DNA from: Gossypium raimondii
Lineage: Eukaryota > Streptophyta > Magnoliopsida > Malvales > Malvaceae
Assembly: GCF_025698545.1 (NCBI RefSeq)
Contig: NC_068571.1
Span: forward strand, 41,325,733 to 41,389,732
Direction: 5' to 3'
Length of the DNA stretch: 64,000 nucleotides
The translations under genes were made by a program, and so were the position numbers. This document shows, piece by piece, positions 1 through 12,230 of this stretch. The stretch's first letter is position 1. Each line of letters opens with the position of its first letter. The notes under the pieces were generated by a model, which did no database searches, was not told the DNA's origin, and saw nothing but the letters and a program-made list of their open reading frames with translations.

Positions 1-115
1 TGTGGTTTAGGGGTTATGTTTTAGGGGTTAGGGGGATTTAGGGGTTAGGGTTATGTTTCAGGGGTTAGGGGGATTTAAGGGTTATGGGTTTAGGGTTAGG
101 GGGATTTATGGGTTA
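1..115. repeat. Degenerate telomere-like G-rich repeat
   Basis: The first 115 bases are an irregular array of TTTAGGG/TTAGGGG-like units separated by GGATTTA and TTATG spacers. It resembles a decayed interstitial run of the plant telomere heptamer. It is cut by the window edge, so its full length is unknown. It may be a sub-repeat of the surrounding CACTA-like element rather than a true telomere relic. Confidence 0.6.
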
Positions 116-394
116 TTAAATTTTATATTAAATATGTTCTTATGTATTTGTAAAATAGATAATAATAAATTTAATATATTGAAATTATGAGTATAGTATA
201 TTATTTAAGAGATATATAATAGATAGATGATCACTTTATGCATATAGTTTGATTGGTTAATTTAGGGTTTAAGGTTTATAATTTGTTTTCTTATTAAAAT
301 ATACGATATTTATTTTGAAAGTATTTAGTTTTTTATAAAAATCTAATTTATAAAAATAGTAATAATAAATGTTTTATAAAATCCTTAACTAATA

Positions 395-1145
395 TTTTTA
401 GCAGATAAAATAAAGGATTTTAGCATAACAAAACGACGTCGTTTTGTTCAAAATGAAATATTTTTGTATGCTTTTTATAAAAACGCTATTATTACTACCT
501 TTTCCGGCGCCGAAAAAAACGCCACAAAAATCATTTCATTTTGAACAAAACGACGTGCTTTGTTATGCTAAAATCCTTTATTTTATCTACTAAAATTATT
601 AGTTTGGCGTTTTCAGAAAACGCCTCTATTGCTTATTTTTTTGGCGCTTTTCATAAAACGCCATAAAAAATCATTTCATTTTGAACAAAACGACGTCGTT
701 TTGTTATGCTAAAAATCCTTTATTTTATCTACTAAAAATTATTAGTTTGCGGCGTTTTTCGTAAAAACGCCACAAAAAATTATTTCATTTTGAACAAAAC
801 GACGTCGTTTTGTTATGCTAAAAATCCTTTATTTTATCTATTAAAAATTATTAGTTTGCGGCGTTTTTCGTAAAAATGCCACAAAAAATCATTTCATTTT
901 GAACAAAACGACGTCGTTTTGTTATGCTAAAAATCCTTTATTTTATCTGCTAGAAATTATTAGTTTGCGGTGTTTTTCGTAAAAACGCCGCTATTGCTTA
1001 CCTTTTGCGGCGTTTTTCATAAAAACGCCACAAAAAATCATTTCATTTTGAACAAAACGACGTCATTTTGTTATGCTAAAAATCCTTTTTTTATCTACTA
1101 AAAATTATTAGTTTGCGGCGTTTTTCATAAAAACGCCACAAATAC
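395..1145. repeat. Hairpin-rich tandem array centred on a 22-bp perfect palindrome
   Basis: Units of roughly 108-150 bp repeat here. Each contains the perfect palindrome AACAAAACGACGTCGTTTTGTT or a mutated copy (first copy 427-448, others near 550, 690, 800, 910 and 1060). This is followed by a conserved stretch ATGCTAAAAATCCTTTATTT, an ATTATTAGTTTGCGGCG segment and the hairpin GGCGTTTTTCGTAAAAACGCC. The first unit is in the opposite orientation to the rest, so the array begins head-to-head. The CGACGTCG core holds an ACGT element of the kind bZIP factors bind, but that is only a resemblance. It is probably subterminal sequence of the CACTA-like element. Confidence 0.7.
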
Positions 1146-1561
1146 TTTATAAAAATTCGCGCCGTATTTTCCCCAAATTTTCGAAATCCCTAATTTTCCC
1201 CCTCAAACCCCTAACGTTTCGTTCCATTTTTCCTCTTTATTTTCTAATTTTGGGTGTTATTTATTCTATATAGATAACGTTTTTTTTTCTCTTATATTTT
1301 AGCTAGAAATCGACGATGCCAGAAGAAGCTAGAAATCGACGATGACCAGAAACTGTAAGTTTCCTTGCTTATCTCTTTATATATTATATGCTTATCTTCC
1401 AATTTTCTTTAGCTTTATTTTTTAAATGTTTTATTCTAAAATAATCAGCATTTGTAGCCAATTTTTACTTACTGTAGTATAAACTAATATCAAGCACTTT
1501 GCTTGACGAATGCAATTTTATTCATCGCAATGGGGGTTTTTGATTTGTTGTTTTTTCGTCA

Positions 1562-1665
1562 AATCTTTGTAAGAATCCGGTTGATGGGTTCTCGGCCGGA
1601 TTGGTTGATGAAAACAATATCTTTGAATGGAGTGTTACAATTATCGGACCACCTGATACTCTTTA
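1562..1665 (+). pseudogene. Captured exon of a UBC7/13/14-type ubiquitin-conjugating enzyme (E2)
   Basis: From 1571 one frame reads KNPVDGFSAGLVDENN followed by IFEWSVTIIGPPDTL. This matches the N-terminal part of plant E2 enzymes of the UBC7/UBC13/UBC14 (UBE2G2-like) group, before the active-site cysteine. The match stops exactly where a splice donor GTAAGT begins (1666), at a position inside the family's DTLYEGG motif. Neither the next exon nor the catalytic Cys region is found downstream. This is therefore a genomic, intron-bearing fragment, not a working E2. It lies upstream of a MAP3K fragment in the same orientation inside the CACTA-like element, which suggests transduplication. Copy number and parent gene cannot be told from the window. 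Confidence 0.8.
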
Positions 1666-1829
1666 GTAAGTCCTCCCCGCCTTTTTTTTGTTTGGTAAAG
1701 TTTCTTTCTTTCTTTTGTTATTATCATTGAAATTAGTTGTTCTTGTGCTTTTGGAATTTGTTTAGTCACAAAAGCTTGTAGCTTATGTTCCTTGTTACGT
1801 GTCTTGCCTTCCTGTTGCTTGTTATCCTC

Positions 1830-2482
1830 AAGTAATCTTGACATTGAATTGAGTTATTGAAGGTAACTCCCTTGTATGTTTGATGCTCATGAGTTCTGCA
1901 AATGTGCACTGCAGATGTCTTACTGCTGGTTGGCTATGTTGCAACTATCAATCCCTTTTAATTTTCCTGTTAATTTTTTGCTTTTCACTGGCCATCTTCA
2001 TGGTAGTTAGTTACTGCTGCTGGTCTCATTACTGATGGTAAAAAGTTGGGTTTTGGTATCTTATTTGAATTATTTGTAGAATTTGAATCATAAAAACATT
2101 GTCAAGTATCTTGGATCATTGAAGACAACAACTCACCTGTATATAATTCTTGAGTTAGATACCTTACATTGTGACTGTAGTGTACTTTGAGCTGTTTGAA
2201 ACTTGTACTTATTGCTTTACATGTTTGAAGGTATGTGGAGAATGGTTCACTTGCAAACATTATCAAGCCAAATAAATTTGGGCCTTTTTCTGAATCATTG
2301 GTGGCTGTTTATATTGCCCAGGTTTGTTTCTACTGCAATTTATTGCTTCATTTCCCTATTAAAGTATCATTTCGATATGCTAATTACTTGTTGAACAGGT
2401 TTTGGAAGGTTTGGTTTATCTACATGAATAGGGTGTTATCCATCGGGATATCAAGGGTGCAAATATTTTGACAACTAAAGAG
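1830..2482 (+). pseudogene. Captured four-exon fragment of a MAP3K-epsilon-like protein kinase gene
   Basis: Consecutive exons of the N-terminal kinase domain of plant MAP3K epsilon (M3KE1/Cdc7-like) can be read. A degraded exon ends at 1861. Exon 2080-2153 encodes NLNHKNIVKYLGSLK. Exon 2231-2321 encodes YVENGSLANIIKPNKFGPF and SESLVAVYIAQ. Exon 2399-2482 encodes VLEGLVYLHE, an in-frame TAG where the family has Gln, then GVIHRDIKGANILTTKE. Donors and acceptors flank each exon in correct phase, so the capture was of genomic DNA, not cDNA. The HRD catalytic loop is present, but the P-loop and the DFG segment are missing. With the premature stop this cannot encode a kinase. It lies after the E2 fragment and in the same orientation, consistent with a Pack-CACTA cargo. 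Confidence 0.85.
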
Positions 2483-3059
2483 GTAACCTACCAACTAGTT
2501 CTCTTTTTTCTTATTTCTTGTCCATCAGGAGTTCTATTACTATTTCTGGATCAGCTTTTTTTAGTGATTTTCTTGCTGTAAATTTGATTGTGGCGGCAGA
2601 GATCTGATAGAGAACAACACCATTTGACCTCCTCATTTTTGGGGCACTTGGACCAACTGTTGTTGTTTTGAATACAGTTGGTCTTTGAAACAAATTGTTG
2701 TTGTTTACCATATATAATTTACTTGCTGCATGGATGGATGAAATTTGGGTAGTATTTGCCTTTCTTGACTTTCTATAAATGATTTTTCCTTTTGCTAAAG
2801 ACCTCCATCTATAATGTGTGACCTACAGTTTCTTGTTGTTCTGGTTTAATGGATAATTGTTTGTTCCTCAAAATAAGATTGATGTGGTTTATTTTAAATT
2901 TTTTATACATTAATTTTTTGTACATATAAAGTAGGTTGAATATCTAGACTTTATTTTAAATTTTTTGTACATATTAATATTATTAAAAAAGTTTTCACCT
3001 ACACATATTACATATTTTATTTTGTTCATATTGCATATGTTATTTAATGTTGTGGCTCA

Positions 3060-3222
3060 TTGGACTGTTTTGTGTTCTTCCTGGCAGTTTTTATTCGGGG
3101 TAGCTCATGTTATGAAGAAACCACTACTCATGCAAGCTTGTGAATTAGCATTTGCCGAATGTGATGTTACAAATGGAATGCAAGCCCCGTGGTTGGTGGA
3201 GATAGGTATCTGCAAGGCTTAG
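3060..3222 (+). other. Unidentified coding-like fragment inside the CACTA element
   Basis: After a plausible splice acceptor (CTGGCAG near 3090) the frame reads FLFGVAHVMKKPLLMQACEL and continues AFAECDVTNGMQAPWLVEIG, ending at a TAG at 3220-3222. Its composition is more protein-like than the surroundings, and it follows two recognised captured fragments, so it could be a third captured exon. I do not recognise the family. It could equally be a chance open frame. Confidence 0.3.
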
Positions 3223-3579
3223 CACTTCTTCAAGTGGAGTGTTATTTAATGTTGCATTCCAAGGTCGTTTATCTTAGTCGGAACTTGAATTTGGTGTTAT
3301 TGAAACAGGGTTTTGTAGCTACCTTGTGTATTAGCTTCTTTAACCATGATTGTTAATTTAGATTGTTCGTTTATTTAAACATAATATTTTAATTCTAAAT
3401 TTAAATTCATTAATTTTTATATTTAGCTTTAAAGTTAAAATTTTAATAGAAAATTTAATTTAATTAATATTTTTTATCCTTAAAAGTATATAGTTTAAAG
3501 TTTAAATTTCAAAAATAAAACATAATATAATATTTATAATAGAAATAAATATTATTTAATTAAAATATTATTTTAAAAG

Positions 3580-4003
3580 TCATGTTTTTAGTGGCGTTTG
3601 TGAAAAAGCGCCGCTAAAGTACGTGATCTATAGCTACGTTTTTATTTAATCGCCGCTAAAGAACATGTTCTTTAGCGGCGTTTTTATTCAAGCGCCGCTA
3701 AAGAACATGACTTTTAGTGGCGTTTAATTTTAAAGCGTCGCAAAAGAACATGTCCTTTAGCGGCGTTTGGTTTTCAAGCGCTGCTAAAGAACATGACCTT
3801 TAGAGGCGTTTTTTTCCAAGCGCCGCTAAAGAACATGACCTTTAGCGGCGTTTTTATCTGTAAACGCTGCAAACGTTAGCGACGTTGTCATTAGTGGCTT
3901 TTTTGGCTGCGCTTGGGGAAGCGCCGCAAACATATTTAGTGGCGCTAAAAAGCGCCGCTAAAGGCCTAAAAAAGCGCCGCTAAAAACCTGTTCTGGTGTA
4001 GTG
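3580..4003. repeat. CACTA subterminal repeat array and right terminal inverted repeat
   Basis: About ten alternating copies of TTTAGCGGCGTTT and AGCGCCGCTAAAGAACATGA are arranged as short inverted repeats with a spacing near 45 bp. They end in AAAAACCTGTTCTGGTGTAGTG at 4003. Such subterminal arrays are the binding sites of the TNPA-type protein in characterised CACTA elements; that role here is inferred from position. Confidence 0.75.
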
Positions 4004-4958
4004 AATGTTTAAGATTTAAACACGGTTTACATTGAAGTCTAGAGAAAAATTGAGTTCAAGAGTCGATTATGCATATGGAAGGTTATAGCATCCCTACAAC
4101 ACCCAAAATTGATATCTCGTTAATTATGAATTGTTTGTAAAATTTGAACATTATAATTTCTAAAACTCGATATATAAATATAATCCCCTAGAAAATATAA
4201 AATATGGATTAATTTTATTAATTGAGTAAATTAATTTTAAATAGTGAAAATTTTCAAAACACTTCACTCAGATTGAAAAGCGACAATTCCATTAGTAGTG
4301 TCTCAACAAAGTTAATAAATTTTAATTTTTTTTTAATTTTAAAAGTTAAAAAAGATAAAAAGAATAAATAAATAGTTAAAATAACTTTTTCGACCCAAAA
4401 AAGTTATTATGCCATCTTTTTATTCCTTCATTGGCCGTACAAGGCTCCGTAGTTGTTGTTCGGCTTTGGATATTGTTATGGGTGAAGGGCCCCGGCTGTG
4501 TGTCCACTGTGATGGGGGGTCTCCCGCAAAGAGATTAAAAATGATAGAGCGGTTGTCGCTAAAATTTTGCCATTATCGTCTGCTTGATTTTTTCAATTTC
4601 ACCCAATTTTTCTTATTGCAAGTTAATCTTTCAATTTTTATCAAATAAATCAAATTTGAATGGGAAAGCATGTGACCATAACGATATTCACCGATGTGTC
4701 ATGTTACATGTATTTAATTGCTCACATAATACTATTTTATCTTATATTTTATATTAATAAATATTTTAGATTTTAAAAAACAAATAAAAGTTTATTTTTT
4801 TTAAAACAAAAACTTAAAGATTATTTAGAAAAGTATAGTCGATTTTACTGTGATCCCACCACGTCAATTGGCAAGTTCATTATGTTGTAAAACTGTTGTT
4901 GATATTGTGGTTTCACAATATGTTGACACATGGCAGCAATCCAGACCATTATTTTAAT
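4004..4958. other. Intergenic DNA with a partial MITE copy
   Basis: No credible gene is seen. Between about 4560 and 4700 there is sequence similar to the left half of the MITE at 4959-5271 (shared words AAAATTTTGCCATTA and CTTTCAATTTTTATCAAATA). This suggests a truncated second copy of the same family. Confidence 0.5.
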
Positions 4959-5271
4959 GGCTTAATTGCAAATTTTGCCATTAATATTTGCCTCTCTTTT
5001 TTCAATTTAGTTCTCTCATTGTGTGTGTTCTATTGCACCTTTACTCTTTCAATTTTTATCAAATAGATCAAATTTAGATAGCAAAGCTGACGTAGTTGTT
5101 AATTAACTAACGATCTACGGTAGTCATTGATATGGTGTGACACATGCACTTAATTGCTAACGACCACTTAAGCTTTTCCATCGAAATCTGATTAAATTGA
5201 TAAAAATTGAAAGATTAAGGATGCAATACAAAAAAAAAAAAAACTTTAAGGGTAAAATTTGCATTTAAGCC
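4959..5271. mobile_element. MITE-like fold-back element, about 313 bp
   Basis: The left end GGCTTAATTGCAAATTTTGCC is mirrored by the right end, whose complement reads GGCTTAAATGCAAATTTTACC. The inverted similarity continues inward: TTTCAATTTTTATCAA on the left, TTGATAAAAATTGAAAG on the right. There is no coding capacity. I could not fix a target-site duplication, so the superfamily is left open. Confidence 0.6.
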
Positions 5272-7284
5272 AAGTAAAACACAAGAAAAGAAAAAGGAAC
5301 GTGGTGTAAAATATTTGTGAATTTATCTGATAAATTCGAAGTGAAAATGATGTAGAAGAGTATGAGCATTAAAATGGGCTATTGGGTGAGTCAAAGGTCA
5401 AGTAAAGGCGTTGGTTCTCGAAGCAATTTACATAAATTCAGAATTGCATCTGGCTTTGGTGACAAAAGAATGCCAGCAACACAATTCGCAGTAATGATTC
5501 AAAGACATGGCACCTATAATTATTAAATGTATGGTGCACGTGCAGTGGTGGCAGATTCTCATTTGTCTTGGACCCCAATTTGTTGTAATTTTAATAAAAC
5601 CCCATGTGAAGGAGCATATTGGCCTTGTTTTGGACTATACCATGCCTGCTTGCCCTCCATGTGAATTAAATGTATATTTTACTTTTTTAAGCTTAAAAAA
5701 GTTGAGCCTTTAATTTCACTTATATGCTTCCTTCGATGTGAAGTATTTGCTTTTAATCGTAACATAAAAGTTGATAAATAAATGGATCATCCTCTCTGCT
5801 TTTGTTAACCAAAGATAGCTAATTAATAATGTTGCCATCCTTTTAAGTTTTCACCTTATGGTGGAAAAAAACAACGATCGTGAAATTTCAAATACCCAAA
5901 ATCCATTTAATATATAATATAAGCTTTGGGACAATGGCATTTGAAGTCGATATATTAGTGTTGATTGAGTTATAGTTTAATTGGTATAAGTATTATTGTT
6001 AATATAGGAGGATGTGGATTCAAGTGTGCTGAAGTGCATTATCCTTCTATTTATGAGTTGGGGAGGGACTATGGATAATTTTAGGCATTATGTCAAAAAG
6101 AGCAGATATGGTTAGATCTATAATGAAATTATTCAAAAAAAAGTTCAATTTACTTATAGATATTTTTTACAAGTGAAATTTCGTAGATATAGTTGTGGAT
6201 ACCAATTTGATAATAACATTTACTATATCTAACAGGTCCAAGTAAAACCCTTCAAAATCTTATACTAGAATCCATTATGTTTCTTATTTAGATAATATCA
6301 TATATATCTTCAAAGAAATTGTTACTTATTCCTCAACTAGTGAGCTTTTTTTAAAGACCTCCAAGGGCGGCTACCAATTTGACAGCAGATGCGCTTGGAG
6401 CAATGCATGAAAGAGGCTGCTTTCTTATATAATTCAAGTCTTTTTTTATTAGGGCCTAACCCTCTCTTTTGTAACCAATATAGTTATTAACATTCTCAAA
6501 TATGATATTAACTTTGCATATTAAAAAAATGTACTTTATGTAGAGATTCAAAATCTGACATATACAATACATTTAATACAAAAAAAAACAATAGGCTTTT
6601 TTTTTACTTTTTATTACCTGAAAATGATAAATTAAAGGCTTCAATTCAAAGCTATTAACAATCATCAAAAACATAAGACAAGGGTTCTCAGAAAACCCCA
6701 TCTCCTCGCAAAACCACCAACCCCGCCCTATATTTTCCTTGCCTCTCAAACATAGCTGCATTCACCCAGCAACTCTATTCAGATTCAGCTCTACTCATGC
6801 CTGCTTGCATCACCTGACTTGGTTTCTTAGAATAACTCAGCTGGACCAAAGTCAAATTTGCCTCCCGCCATTCTTGCAAATAGCTTATAGCTGATGAGTG
6901 GTCATCATGCATATGATTTGAGCCTCTTTTTTTTTTTTTACTTAATTTTAGTTTGTTTATTAAGTAAAATGTCTTGCACTTTTAGCATTTTAGTGAAATT
7001 TGTATATCATGCATGCATTTTGCATGTCTTTAGTTTTTTTAGTTATATATTGTGTTTTTTAATTAATTAAAACTCATTAAGTGTTGTATAGCTATCTTGT
7101 AAGTTAAATCAAGCTTGGAAAGAATGATCAAGAGTGTACAAAAACAAAATAGAGGAACACCACGCTTGGGAGCATGACGTGTGTGCTACAGTGCCTGCGT
7201 TGAGCGCTGCAACTTATAAGATATACACCAATCTAGGTAACGAGAGATTAATGATAGTGACGACCAACAGTTAAGTTGTATAAG
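5272..7284. other. AT-rich intergenic DNA, no gene seen
   Basis: Short open frames here have no recognisable protein features. The stretch includes low-complexity A/T runs, for example T-runs near 6600 and 6930. No TE termini were recognised. Confidence 0.5.
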
Positions 7285-8515
7285 TTATACGCTAATTTTG
7301 AAGTTCTCTAAATGCATGTAAGTTATACATCAACTCATGTATGTACACTTTAATCACCATCTTAATTATGAACCCTTGATCCATTGATAACTTAAATAGA
7401 TTATTAAATTCTATAAACGGAAGATTTCTTGCAATTTTGAGATTTCTCCTCGCCGCTTTTACATCCCTACTAAAATTCACCCTCTTTTCTCTCAGTCGGA
7501 GATTCGATGGAATAAAATTCATCAACGCCCGCCACATTAATTCCTTTACTTTTGGTGGTATTTTCAGCTGCCTAAGCAGCTTCCAATCTACTTCCGACAA
7601 GGTCTTATTCATGTTCCCCTCCAATTGAAAAGCAACATGATACACCCCCGATCGACCTCACCTATACATCTCGTTCTTATCGAAATGTCATATCTTCCTA
7701 TCACGAGCAACCTGTGTAGCTATAAGAATTTACTAATAATATGCACATCTCTATTAGTAAACAAGGTAAATAGTTTACTTATATCCCAACCTTTTGTACC
7801 ATGAATCATTAAATCACACACCCTGACCTTATATCGAAATCCATATTCATGTTTTCCACATTATAATCGAAATCACTTAGTATATCCAAGGATCCCTCCA
7901 CACGTTTATACATTCCCCAATGCCAAGTCTCCACCTCAACCCAGCGACAACCACACTATTAGCCTGAAAAACACCCTTCCAATTAAATCTTGGGTTGGAA
8001 CCCAATCAAGTCTCGAAAAATATTTAGGTTTGAGAATTCGACGAAGAAGAGTATCTGGGGCCATTAGCATCACCACCCCTTCTTTTCTGGCATATCCAAA
8101 TTAAAGCATCGCAGGTTTCTAAACCCTATCCCTTCATCAACCTTCCGATTACACATTCTTTTCCATTTAAACCAATGAATGTTGCTCCTAAAGTTTCCTT
8201 TCATACCCCCACCAAAAAGAATTCATCATCAATTGTAACTCATCACATATAAACACTGGTAGTAAGAACACGGTCGTACAATAAGCTGAAATAGCTTGTG
8301 CTACCGACTGCAAAAGGATCTCCTTCCCTGCTCTAAGTAGGAGCTTGTTACTCCAAATCTGAACTCGTTTCCATAACTTGTCCCACAAGAAGGCAAAGAT
8401 CGATTTCTTACTACTCCCAACTAATAATGTAAATCCCAAATAATGACTATGATTCATACAATTATAGACTAACAAAAGTATCCGACAGCCTCCTCTCTCT
8501 GTCACATACATTGCG
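7285..8515 (-). pseudogene. Decayed L1-type LINE reverse transcriptase, C-terminal part
   Basis: The minus strand at 8511-8188 reads the conserved segment after the polymerase domain of plant LINEs: YLGFTLLVGSSKKSIFAFLWDKLW, then WSNKLLLRAGKEILLQSVAQ, then a stretch ending MMNSFWWG. Further on (7645-7292) another frame reads LLRQLKIPPKVKELMWRALM followed by NFIPSNLRLREKRV, the zf-RVT region. The two parts are separated by stops and frameshifts and lie in different frames. The endonuclease and the polymerase core (FADD-type motif) are absent. This is an old, 5'-truncated LINE relic with no coding ability. Confidence 0.8.
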
Positions 8516-11500
8516 ATAGAAGAAAATCTTCAATTTGTTGAAATTTATAGCTTGATCAGATGTTTAAGAACTAAACAAATATTAGTGCCACAAGTGGCAA
8601 ATTTCCAATCTTTGTAAGAAGTTGCCCGTTGAATTGATTGTAACCTAAATTCAAGACACTAAAATGATGCATTTTAACTATCAAGAAGTTGGGGTTGATC
8701 GGAGTTCTGGTATGGCGGTCAAAGGTGGTTAGCGGTACTGGAATTTGGGTTCTTTGAGTTTTTCATTCAAAGCAAAAACATGCGAGAGGGGTTGGGTTTT
8801 TCTTCAAGGGAGAAAAATGAAATGAAAAAGGAATTAAGGAAAGGGTTGGGTTGTTTTTACTTTTTGTTTCTATAATTTTTAATTATAAATTTTGAAATTT
8901 AAAATTATGATCAAACTAATAAAATGGGTAAACAATAAATACTAGATTTATTCAATTTTTAAAATTATAATCATTTATTAAAATGTATAAAATATTAAGA
9001 GTTAAAATTATTATTATTATTATACCAATAAAAATCATGACCAAATATTTTTAATAATGAAAGAGATTAAAATATAAAATTAACAAAAAAGAAAAAGAAA
9101 GTGAGCAGGAACCCTCAAACTTGACTATCTAGATATATTACCCTTAATTAAAACCAATTTTGTTACAATAGAAATATATATTGCATATAATGACATAAAC
9201 TTGGTTTTATGACAAAACAAATTGAGTTGGCCAATATACTTTAAAAAGAAAAACCTCTTACCTATAAATGCGCTTAATTATTTTAAGAATTATATATACT
9301 TTAAGATCAAAAGAGTAATCGTGATTTTCAAAAAAAAGTAACTTTCAACAAAGTTTAAAATAGTGTTTTGTTTTTACTTTCAAAAAATATTATCCTATTT
9401 TAAAAATTCAAAATATTTTTAATTTAATAACTTTTATGGATAAAAATAGGGTTGATTTAATTACAAAAATAATACAAATACTTATGTAAAGAAGGTATAA
9501 TAGCGGTGGTTTGTTACGAGGCTTCATGGTGTAAGAGGCAAGGAACTATTTCCAAAAATCAGTTAAGTCACTTGCAAGAAAATGTATTTAATTGAATATT
9601 AATTAATTTAATTGACCCAGGTTTTTAGAAAAATGCGGTTCGTTAAGGTGGTATTTGGATAATTCCATATGGGCGTGCCAGCATTTGCGTGGGATACTGA
9701 ATGGAATTTACAATGGTGATGACCCGCGTGGGAGTTCACGAGTCCGTCCAAAATTTCAATCCCGGTCTACCGTGTGGACCCCTCGCTTTTTGAGCTTTGT
9801 CATCTTTGTGTCATAATCTGCAATCATTATCATCTGTTTTTTTTTTTAACTTGAAATTGACAAATTTACACAACCTTTTTAATTTATTTTCTGACTTTGA
9901 ATTTGTCTATGTTTTCACCTTCCATTTATTTCGTATGTTTATGAAAAAGCACTTTCAATGTCATTCTATTTTCAACTAAAATCACGTGAATGAAACGTTA
10001 CATCAAATATCAAATCTGAGTATTTTCTTTTCATACTGTGATTTAATTTTAATTTTAAATTTTTTTTAAGAAAAGTGAACATTTGATCCTTTTTTGATGT
10101 TGTGTGGTTGGAAAACTCCGAATGAGAGGCTAATATACGTATTACGGGAGCAAAGGAAGCAACAACAGCCCATCCTGCTGAAGCCTGCTTAAGAAAAGCC
10201 AGTCATGGCAAAGACTTGCAAAAGCAAAGGTTATGGATCTAAACAAAAGGACTGGAACAAGTGAGAGAGATGCTAATTTGGGTCAGCAGTTTAGCTGAAG
10301 ATGAAGAATCCATTTTTTTTTAATTTAGTATAAAATATATAAAAAGAAGATATATTTATCACACGATATATGTGATTTAAAAATATTTTTGTTCTGTTTT
10401 TAAATAATGAATTTAAAATGTCTCTTTGTGTCTACTTGCTGATCCAACATCCACCCCGCACTGAAAAATTAATTTTTAAATTTTCATTTTAAATAATTTT
10501 ATATTTCTTAAAATTAAAAAAAATTTGTTGAGATGAAACCATATGTATATTATATCAGTAAAATTAACAAAACAAAATTAAATGAATGAGTAAAATACTT
10601 TTTGTTATGAAATTAGAAAGCCAAATAATTCATTCCATTTTTAAACATATAGATGTTATGGGTAGTCATGGCGTTCTGAATAATCCCATGTGCTTATCAT
10701 TTTAACCTTTATTATAACATTGCCAATATAAATAATTAAGGAGCTAACCCACCACTGACCATTTTCTAGCCATATATTATTGTAATAATTTTTTAAAAAG
10801 ACTTAATAGAAGATTTTCATTAAATTTATTAGAATAAATTTAAATCTTCTACTAAACATATTCATATCTTTTTCATTAATCATTAAATAATTATTTTTTG
10901 TTTAATTAAATTTCTACTAAATAAATGTAAAAGAAATTTTAAGTTTGATTAGAGCCAAGTCAAATTCATTGTGTGAAAGTAGGAACAAAAATTCTCTCTC
11001 CCTAATATCATTTTTAGTGTTCTCTAATAATATTTTCATGTATTAAAATTTTCCCAATATTTGTTTATCCTTAACATTAAATCTCGTCATAAAGAAAACG
11101 AGAACGACAAATATTTATTTAGCGTTAAAAAAAAAACATTATAGTCCACGCTGACATCAGCACGTGATACTCACCCACAGTCATGGCCTTTGTGCAATTT
11201 AATTGAACAATACCAAAAACTTTCTCCCCTTCACTTGGTTTAGGGCTTTTTTTACAATTTGTTGATAGTTAATTCTAGTGGTTGGTTTGATTAATTTGTT
11301 TTATTAATTAATTTGATTATTTAATTTTATTAACTGTTTATTTTAAAATGTTTGGTAAAATTTCACCGATAACTGAAATCTAATACGTGTAAAATAATAA
11401 ATTAAGGCATGACACAAATTATTGTTAAGTATTTATTTGTTTATAATAATTTAATTTTTATTGGGTGAAATTATTGAAATAAAACAATATTACCGAAGAA

Positions 11501-12230
11501 TTAAAACATCTATTATGGAAATTAATTAGTGAGTATTTTTGAAATTTTATATAAATAAATTTCTTAAGTTCCTTATTTGCAAATATTAACCTTGTGAAAA
11601 TTGATAAATATTAATAATTTATCGATATAATTGTAAACTATATTCTTAGTGATAATTATATCATGTTCTCGATATATAAATTAGTGATAATTATGTTACA
11701 CTCTAGATAAATTTGTCAAGTAGCATATTTCAATTAATATAAAGTTGCATAAGAAATTATTTTACATAAGTAAATTGAAAATAAACTAAGAGTACATAAA
11801 TATTCAAGGATGAATGGGCATGATTGAAAATTTCTCACTGCAATGTTGATTTTGCATATTCATGGTGGAGTTTTTTTTTTTTTTTAAGATTTACTTTAGA
11901 CTTTAGAGGTGAAAGTAAAAATGAGAGAATGAGGCTACTGATATCTTGGTACCCCTATTAGGTTTGCGAGCATGTGGCAAATGGAGTAATTTTTTAGCAA
12001 ACATAATCAGATATGTCATTTCACATATGTCATTCCCAATTAGCTATTGAAAAAAGTTGTTCATTCCAGCGTTTTTTATTTTGGAGGTTTTAACTCAATA
12101 GGCTCTTACAAACCTCCATTCACCAAACATTATAATTAGAGAGTTTGACTACCCAATTCTCCATTTGTGCCCAAACAGCTAAAAAAGGCCCAAAACTTTG
12201 TTTACCAAACACCCCCTTAATTTTAGGGTT
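8516..12230. other. Long AT-rich intergenic region, no gene recognised
   Basis: I see no credible coding sequence. Two less AT-rich patches (about 9640-9800 and 10090-10310) look like low-copy DNA, but their open frames are very short. Homopolymer tracts occur near 9840, 10310 and 11870. Confidence 0.45.

Larger units (their letters stand above)
1..4003. mobile_element. Right part of a CACTA-type (En/Spm) transposon carrying gene fragments
   Basis: The right end is recognisable at 3987-4003, where the top strand reads CTGTTCTGGTGTAGTG. Its complement begins CACTACACCAGAACAG, the typical terminus of plant CACTA elements. Just inside lies a dense array of GCGGCG/CGCCGC subterminal repeats (3580-4003), also a family hallmark. 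A related hairpin array with GCGGCGTTTTT lies at 395-1145, and fragments of two cellular genes sit between the arrays. I see no transposase (TNPA/TNPD) coding, so this looks non-autonomous, of the Pack-CACTA kind. The left terminus is not found and probably lies before the window, so the left limit given is the window edge. The 395-1145 array could instead belong to a separate element. Confidence 0.65.

Noticed and set aside
5507..5713. 68-residue plus-strand frame with Cys and Pro
   Set aside because: No recognisable domain, splice or promoter context; length is within chance for this composition.
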